Shown here: positions 13,259 through 18,135 of the stretch, in pieces
How positions within the stretch are numbered: the stretch's first letter is position 1
Layout: every line of letters starts with the position of its first letter
Origin: Bacillota bacterium
Lineage (GTDB): Bacteria; Bacillota; Clostridia; Christensenellales; Aristaeellaceae
Direction: 5' to 3'
DNA: 18,135 nt
Assembly (NCBI GenBank): GCA_023435435.1
Contig: JAEYRW010000058.1
Span: 1-18,135, forward strand
Made by a program: the position numbers and the translations under genes
Notes under the pieces: model-generated
Databases searched by the model: none
The model's input: only the letters and a program-made list of their open reading frames with translations
What the model was told of the DNA's origin: nothing

Positions 13259-14425
13259 ATGACTGCCAAGAGGTTCGTATCCATTCTGCTGTCCGTCATG
13301 ATGCTCGCGACCTGCGCGTCGTTCGCGTCTGCCGAAGGTGACCAGACCCTCGCGGGCCAGACCATCATCATCGGCGACATCGCGCCCATGACCGGCGCGC
13401 TCGCGGCCTACGGCACCGCCGTCGACAATGCCATCCGTCTCGCCGCGGACGAAATCAACGCGTCCGGCGGAATCCTCGGCGCCACCGTCGAGATCTCCAC
13501 CAAGGACGACCAGTTCACCCCCGCCGAGGCCGTATCCGGCTTCAACGCCCTGCTGAGCGAAGGCGCCACCGCCATCATCGGCTCCGTCGCCTCCTCCGTC
13601 ACCAGCGCCATCACCGGCCTTGCCAATGACGAGGGCATCGTCCTCATCACCGCGTGCTCCACGGCCGACTCCATCACCACCGAGGACGATTACGTCTTCC
13701 GTTCCTGCTTCAAGGATTCCTTCCAGGGCGAAATGGTCGCCGCCTACGCAGCCTCTCAGGGCTGGACCAAGGCCGCGATCCTGTACGCAACCGGCGACGC
13801 CTACTCCTCGGGCCTGCGCGACGCGTTCGTGAACGCCGCCGCCACCTACGGCATCGAAGTGGTCATCGAGCAGTCCACCTCCGACACCAGCGCGGTGGAT
13901 TTCTCCTCCCAGATGGCGACCATCGCTTCCTCCGGCGCGGAAGTGCTCTTTGCGCCCTACTACTATGACACGGTCGGCCCGATGATCATCCCGCAGGCGC
14001 GCGAAGCCGGCTTCACCGGCGCGATCATGGGCGCGGACGGCTTCGACGGCACCCAGGACTACACCGCCGGCGACCTTTCCGCCTACGAGAACGTGTTCTT
14101 CACCAACCACTACTCCCCCGACGATCCTTCCGAGCAGGTTCAGAACTTCGTCGCCGCCTACACCGAAGCCTACGGCTCCGAGTCCCTGAACGCGCTGGCG
14201 GCGCTGGCGTACGACGCCACGTACATGCTCAAGCAGGCCATCGAGACCGCGGGCTCCACCGATCACGACGCCATCCGCGCCGCCATGGTGGGCATGCACT
14301 ACGTGGGCGTCACCGGCGACATGACCCTCGACGAGACGGGCACCCCCGCCAAGTCCGTGGCCATCATGACCTTCGCGGTGGAGGACGGCAAGCTGGTTCA
14401 GAAGTTCGTCACCTCCCAGCAGTAA
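13259..14425 (+). CDS. livK: Branched-chain amino acid-type ABC transporter substrate-binding protein
   Basis: A 388-aa extracytoplasmic binding protein of the LivJ/LivK (Peripla_BP_6) family, which captures amino acids, short amides or related ligands for the LivHMGF importer. Residues 1-25 form a signal peptide with a signal peptidase I site (FASA before EG). The Cys at 19 is in LATC, a poor lipobox. The mature protein opens with TIIIGDIAPMTGALAAYGTAVDNAIRLA, the family's ligand-pocket signature, followed by INASGGILG, EGATAIIGSVASSVT and ALAALAYDATYML. The ATG at 13259 is chosen because AGGAGG lies eight bases upstream, and an upstream in-frame TTG has none. It is first in a five-gene operon, with hairpins in both the leader and the 3' gap. 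The ligand is not identifiable from sequence. Confidence 0.94.
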   Translation: MTAKRFVSILLSVMMLATCASFASAEGDQTLAGQTIIIGDIAPMTGALAAYGTAVDNAIRLAADEINASGGILGATVEISTKDDQFTPAEAVSGFNALLSEGATAIIGSVASSVTSAITGLANDEGIVLITACSTADSITTEDDYVFRSCFKDSFQGEMVAAYAASQGWTKAAILYATGDAYSSGLRDAFVNAAATYGIEVVIEQSTSDTSAVDFSSQMATIASSGAEVLFAPYYYDTVGPMIIPQAREAGFTGAIMGADGFDGTQDYTAGDLSAYENVFFTNHYSPDDPSEQVQNFVAAYTEAYGSESLNALAALAYDATYMLKQAIETAGSTDHDAIRAAMVGMHYVGVTGDMTLDETGTPAKSVAIMTFAVEDGKLVQKFVTSQQ

Positions 14426-14430
14426 GGACA

Positions 14431-14538
14431 TGCCGCTTCGCGGCGCAAAAGGAGACAATGACGCGCGGGAGTGCCGTTTCCGGTGCTTCCGCGCGAAAAA
14501 ATCCAATGTGAGCGGAGGGCGCGGACATCCGCCCCTCC
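14431..14538 (+). promoter_or_regulatory. Three consecutive hairpins between the binding-protein gene and livH
   Basis: Hairpin 1: GCCGC-TTC-GCGGC (14432-14444). Hairpin 2: CGCGCGGGAGTGCCG (14462-14476), loop TTTC, CGGTGCTTCCGCGCG (14481-14495), a 15-bp stem with three G-U pairs, followed by six A residues. Hairpin 3: GGAGGG-c-GCGG (14514-14524), loop ACAT, CCGCCCCTCC (14529-14538), with one bulged base. None is followed by a T run, so they are not classical terminators. Such elements after a binding-protein gene commonly stabilise its mRNA or reduce downstream expression. Confidence 0.72.
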
Positions 14539-14563
14539 TTCATCAAGAAGGGCTTGGTCTAGG

Positions 14564-15466
14564 ATGACGGATTTTATCCAGCAGATCATCATCGGCCTGA
14601 GGATCGGCAGCATCTACGCGCTGGTCGCGCTTGGGTACACGATGGTATACGGCATCATCCGCCTCATCAATTTCGCGCACGGCGATTTCATCATGGTGGG
14701 CGGTTATACGCTGTATTTTACGGTGCCGATTCTGATCCACAACATGGGGCTCCCCGCGTGGATCGGCGTTTTCATCGCCATCGCGGCGTGCGTCGCCGTG
14801 GGCGTGACGGTGGAACTGGTCGCTTACCGCCCCGTGCGCAGGAAGGGGACCGGCATGTCGGCGCTCATCACCGCCATCGCCATGAGCCTGCTGCTTGAAA
14901 ACCTCGCCCAGGCGATTCCGGCCATGGGGCCGAATCCGCGGGTCATCTCGGATGCCATCTTCAACAAGGAAACCATCAACTTCCTCGGCATCTCGACGAA
15001 CCAGACCGCGATTTTCACCATCGTCATCGCGGCGGTTGTCATGGCGGGGCTTCAAATCTTCATCCAGAAGACGCGGCTGGGGCGCGCCATGCGCGCGGTT
15101 TCCGAGAACAAGGCGGCCTCGACCCTCATGGGCATCAACGTCAACCGCACAATCGTCATCACCTTCGCCATCGGCTCGGCCCTCGCGGCGGTTGCCGCGC
15201 TCATGTACTGCGCACAGTACAACAAGGTCACCACGACCATGGGCGCGATGCTGGGCCTCAAGGCCTTTGTCGCGGCGGTGCTGGGCGGAATCGGGCTCAT
15301 CCCGGGCGCGATGCTGGGCGGAATCGTGATCGGCCTGGTGGAGGCGCTGGTGACGGCCTATGTGAGTTCCTCGCTGGCCAACGCCATCGTGTTCCTCATT
15401 TTGATCGTGGTTCTTCTCGCGAAGCCCGCGGGTATCTTGGGCAGGAATGTGGGTGAAAAAGTATGA
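14564..15466 (+). CDS. livH: Branched-chain amino acid-type ABC transporter permease LivH
   Basis: A 300-aa integral membrane permease, one of the two channel subunits of a Liv-type importer. The N-terminus is typical (QQIIIGLRIGSIYALVALGYTMVYGIIRLINFAHGDF). About eight hydrophobic segments follow. The cytoplasmic coupling loop includes GRAMRAVSENKAASTLMGIN and then LGLKAFVAAVLGGIGLIPGAMLGG, which contacts the ATPases. The ATG at 14564 matches the conserved family start. Only a weak GAAGGG lies upstream, and a hairpin at 14514-14538 precedes it, so its translation may be lower than that of the binding protein. The last bases overlap the livM start (ATGA). Confidence 0.95.
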   Translation: MTDFIQQIIIGLRIGSIYALVALGYTMVYGIIRLINFAHGDFIMVGGYTLYFTVPILIHNMGLPAWIGVFIAIAACVAVGVTVELVAYRPVRRKGTGMSALITAIAMSLLLENLAQAIPAMGPNPRVISDAIFNKETINFLGISTNQTAIFTIVIAAVVMAGLQIFIQKTRLGRAMRAVSENKAASTLMGINVNRTIVITFAIGSALAAVAALMYCAQYNKVTTTMGAMLGLKAFVAAVLGGIGLIPGAMLGGIVIGLVEALVTAYVSSSLANAIVFLILIVVLLAKPAGILGRNVGEKV

Positions 15467-16593
15467 CCGGGCTTCGGAAGAAAAAGACACTCGGCTCCCT
15501 CATCAACTTTGGGGTCATCGTCCTCCTGCTGGGCGTCATATACATTCTCAGCCGGACCATGGACGACAACGCTTACCGGCGCACACTGGTTCCCATCATC
15601 TGGCAGATGAGCATCTTTGTGCTCCTCGGAACGAGTCTCAACCTGACGCTTGGGTATCTGGGCCAGCTGACCCTCGGGCACATGGGCTTTGCGGGCATCG
15701 GCGCGTACACCGCGGCGCTGACCTCCCTGGCGCTTCAGCGCGCGGGGATGTTCACCGCCAAGACCGCCGCCCCGGCGCATCTCATTCTGGTGGTTCTGGG
15801 CTGCTGCCTTCTGGGCGCGCTCTTCGCGGGCCTCATCGGGCTGGTGGTCGGCATCCCCGCGCTCAGACTGCGCGGCGACTACCTGGCCATCGTGACTTTG
15901 GGCTTCGGCCTCATCGTCGTCAACGTCATCGAGAACCTTCCCTTCGCGGGCGGCAACGGGCTCTCCGAAGGCATGGCGAGCTCCTCGCTCTACAAAAACG
16001 GGCTCGGACTTTCCTCCGCCCTGCAGGCGCAATACGTGTATCTGGTGATCGCCATCACAATTGTGTGCATCGCCGTCATGACCATGTTTATCAACTCCAA
16101 GTACGGCCGGGCGATCAAGGCCATCCGGGAGGATGAAATCGCCGCGGCTGCCTCGGGGGTTCATACCACATATTACAAGATTCTGACCTTCGCCATCTCC
16201 GCGTTCTTCGCGGGGCTCGCGGGCGGGCTGTACGCCACGTGCTTCTCCGCGCTCTCGACCTCGAGCTTCACGTTCGCCTCGTCCTCCATCTGGAACTCGA
16301 CCTTCATTGTGGTGCTGGTGGTTCTGGGCGGAATGGGCTCCATTACGGGCTCGGTGATCTCCGCGGTGGCCATGTACATGCTCAACTACGAGATCAAAAA
16401 CGGCGCCTGGGTAAACAGCATGCCCGGGTTTGTCCAGAACCTCTTCAACTTCCCGATGCTCATCTACGCGCTGGTGCTCATGATCGTGATCCTGTTCCGC
16501 CCGCGCGGGCTTCTGGGCACATACGAGTTCTCTCTCTCGAACCTTCTGTTCGTGAAAAAGAAGCGGACGCTGAAGGGAGGCGCGGCGGAATGA
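15463..16593 (+). CDS. livM: Branched-chain amino acid-type ABC transporter permease LivM
   Basis: A 376-aa permease partner of LivH, with multiple membrane segments. The family signature LNLTLGYLGQLTLGHMGFAGIGAYTAAL lies near 60-90, ALRLRGDYLAIVTLGFG in the middle, and the coupling-loop region includes SKYGRAIKAIREDEIAAAASGV. The C-terminal LFRPRGLLG is the usual family ending. The ATG at 15463 overlaps the livH stop, and the TGA stop overlaps the livG start in the same ATGA manner, showing tight translational coupling. Confidence 0.95.
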   Translation: MTGLRKKKTLGSLINFGVIVLLLGVIYILSRTMDDNAYRRTLVPIIWQMSIFVLLGTSLNLTLGYLGQLTLGHMGFAGIGAYTAALTSLALQRAGMFTAKTAAPAHLILVVLGCCLLGALFAGLIGLVVGIPALRLRGDYLAIVTLGFGLIVVNVIENLPFAGGNGLSEGMASSSLYKNGLGLSSALQAQYVYLVIAITIVCIAVMTMFINSKYGRAIKAIREDEIAAAASGVHTTYYKILTFAISAFFAGLAGGLYATCFSALSTSSFTFASSSIWNSTFIVVLVVLGGMGSITGSVISAVAMYMLNYEIKNGAWVNSMPGFVQNLFNFPMLIYALVLMIVILFRPRGLLGTYEFSLSNLLFVKKKRTLKGGAAE

Positions 16594-17384
16594 GCGAAAA
16601 GCCGGTCATTTTAAAGACGGAGCGCCTGGGCATCACCTTCGGCGGACTCAAGGCCGTGGACGATTTCAACATCGAGATCCACGAGGGCGAACTGGTGGGA
16701 CTCATCGGCCCCAACGGCGCGGGAAAGACCACGGTCTTCAACCTCCTCACGGGCGTGTATGCCCCCACAGCCGGGGACATCTTCCTCCTGGGCAAGAACA
16801 TCAACAGCAAAAACACCCACCAGACGGTGGCGGCGGGCATCGCGCGCACGTTCCAGAACATCCGGCTTTTCAAGGCCATGTCGGTTCTGGACAACGTGAA
16901 GATCGCCTTTACCAAGGACGTCAAATATAACATGTTCGACGCGCTTCTGCGCACACCGCGCTTCTGGCGCACGGAGGAGGAGCTGACCGAGAAGGCCCTC
17001 TCGTGCCTGCGCATCGTGCATTTGGAGAGCAAGGCGGAGTTTACCGCCTCGAGCCTGCCCTACGGCGAGCAGCGCAAGCTCGAAATCGCGCGCGCGCTGG
17101 CGACGGACATGCGGCTTTTGCTCCTGGACGAGCCGGCGGCGGGCATGAATCCCACCGAGACGGCGGAGCTTCTCTCGTGCATCAACGAAATCCGCCGGAA
17201 GTACAAAATCGCGATCCTTTTGATCGAGCACGACATGAGCCTTGTCATGAAAATCTGCGAGCGCATTCAGGTCATCAACTTTGGCGTGACCATTGCCCAC
17301 GGATATCCGGACGAGATCGCCAACGACCCGGTGGTCATCGAGGCGTATCTGGGCGAGGAGGCGGACGAAGATGCTGAAAATTGA
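16590..17384 (+). CDS. livG: Branched-chain amino acid-type ABC transporter ATP-binding protein LivG
   Basis: A 264-aa ATPase that drives uptake through LivH/LivM. Motifs in order: Walker A GPNGAGKT (40-47), Q-loop TFQN (87-90) within ARTFQNIRLF, signature LPYGEQRKLEIARAL (156-170), Walker B LLLLDEP (176-182) and the H-loop His214 in LIEHDMSLVM. The long segment between Q-loop and signature and the PAAGMNPTE motif are typical of LivG. The ATG overlaps the livM stop. The acidic tail (GEEADEDAEN) overlaps the livF start by 14 bp. Confidence 0.96.
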   Translation: MSEKPVILKTERLGITFGGLKAVDDFNIEIHEGELVGLIGPNGAGKTTVFNLLTGVYAPTAGDIFLLGKNINSKNTHQTVAAGIARTFQNIRLFKAMSVLDNVKIAFTKDVKYNMFDALLRTPRFWRTEEELTEKALSCLRIVHLESKAEFTASSLPYGEQRKLEIARALATDMRLLLLDEPAAGMNPTETAELLSCINEIRRKYKIAILLIEHDMSLVMKICERIQVINFGVTIAHGYPDEIANDPVVIEAYLGEEADEDAEN

Positions 17385-18075
17385 GAATCTCGTGGTCTCC
17401 TACGGCGCGGTGCAGGCGCTGCGCGGCATCTCCATCGACGTCAACGACGGCGAAATCGTTTCCCTCATCGGCGCAAACGGCGCCGGGAAGACCACCACTC
17501 TCCACGCCGTGACGGGGCTCATCCCCATCAAGGAAGGGCGCGTCAACTACGACGGGGCGGATTTGCGCAGGATGCCGCCGAGCAACATCGTGACCATCGG
17601 CCTTGCCCACGTGCCCGAGGGCCGGCAGGTGTTCACGCGCATGACCGTCGCCGAAAACATGATGATGGGCGCCTATTTCCGCAAGGATCACGCAAAGATT
17701 TCTTCCGACCTTGAGCGCGTCTACGAGCACTTTCCGCGCCTCAAGGAGCGCGCGCGCCAGCTGGCAGGCACCCTCTCCGGCGGCGAGCAGCAGATGCTCG
17801 CCATGGGCCGCGCCATGATGTCCGCGCCCAAGCTGGTGGTCATGGATGAGCCCTCCATGGGGCTCTCCCCCCTGCTCGTGCGCGAAGTGTTCTCCATCAT
17901 TCAGTCCATGCACGCGGACGGCATCACCATCCTCCTGGTCGAGCAAAACGCCAAAATGGCCCTCTCCATTGCCGACCGCGCCTATGTCCTCGAAAACGGA
18001 CGCATCACCATGTCCGGCAACGCGGGCGAGCTGCTCAACGACGCCAAGGTGAGAAAGGCGTACCTGGGGGCGTAG
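17371..18075 (+). CDS. livF: Branched-chain amino acid-type ABC transporter ATP-binding protein LivF
   Basis: A 234-aa ATPase pairing with LivG. Walker A GANGAGKT is at 34-41, HVPEGRQVFTRMTVAENMMMGAY follows the Q-loop region, the signature LSGGEQ is at 135-140, Walker B LVVMDEP at 155-161 and the H-region is LLVEQNAKMAL, with Gln in place of His as is usual in LivF. The short length and the PSMGLSP motif are family-typical. The ATG at 17371 lies within the end of livG. It is the last gene before the window end, and the importer set is complete. No terminator is seen in the 13 bases before the poly-G run. Confidence 0.96.
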   Translation: MLKIENLVVSYGAVQALRGISIDVNDGEIVSLIGANGAGKTTTLHAVTGLIPIKEGRVNYDGADLRRMPPSNIVTIGLAHVPEGRQVFTRMTVAENMMMGAYFRKDHAKISSDLERVYEHFPRLKERARQLAGTLSGGEQQMLAMGRAMMSAPKLVVMDEPSMGLSPLLVREVFSIIQSMHADGITILLVEQNAKMALSIADRAYVLENGRITMSGNAGELLNDAKVRKAYLGA

Positions 18076-18087
18076 AGGGACGAGGAA

Positions 18088-18135
<48 letters not shown>

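Overview
The window is GC-rich, with third codon positions dominated by G and C. It is densely packed with short operons that have strong AGGAGG-type ribosome binding sites and good sigma-A promoters. The gene mix (AraC/Gfo-Idh carbohydrate cluster, KduI with a gluconate-5-dehydrogenase-type SDR, a Liv-type ABC importer, a CatA-like acetyltransferase, a Zn-dependent PLC-like protein) suggests a high-GC member of Clostridia/Firmicutes, probably host- or gut-associated. This placement is inference. The right end runs into a 34-base G homopolymer that looks like a contig-end artefact, so the DNA is probably from a draft or metagenome assembly.

Layout. (1) Positions 18-5584, minus strand: a five-gene operon read leftward from a promoter at 5631-5659. 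It encodes a TIM-barrel sugar isomerase/epimerase, a sulfatase-fold hydrolase, a Gfo/Idh/MocA oxidoreductase, an AraC regulator and a second, paralogous Gfo/Idh/MocA oxidoreductase. (2) 5585-5925: an AT-richer divergent control region. (3) 5926-8455, plus strand: nnr (NAD(P)HX repair), an unrecognised 144-aa protein and an MBL-fold hydrolase, all with overlapping stop/start codons. The likely terminator lies inside the opposing gene. (4) 8433-9774, minus strand: a CatA-like acetyltransferase followed by a Zn-dependent PLC-like protein. (5) 10018-11657, plus strand: kduI and a kduD/gluconate-5-dehydrogenase-like SDR, for uronate catabolism. (6) 11822-12760: a secreted beta-propeller-like protein of unknown role. 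(7) 12914-13096: a 60-aa zinc-ribbon protein. (8) 13259-18075: a complete branched-chain-amino-acid-type ABC importer in the order binding protein, LivH, LivM, LivG, LivF.

The left operon and kduI-kduD together suggest catabolism of an acidic or decorated sugar. The Gfo/Idh pair and the isomerase would oxidise and rearrange an imported sugar or polyol. The sulfatase-fold enzyme has no signal peptide, so it would act inside the cell, and KduI/KduD would handle 5-keto-uronates. The substrate cannot be named from sequence alone.

The most interesting points are: a sulfatase-fold enzyme with Thr in place of the formylglycine Cys/Ser; two paralogous oxidoreductases that appear to lack the usual catalytic Asp; a terminator-like leader with an alternative pairing partner ahead of the Liv operon; three consecutive hairpins between the binding-protein gene and livH; and a terminator embedded in the coding sequence of an opposing gene.
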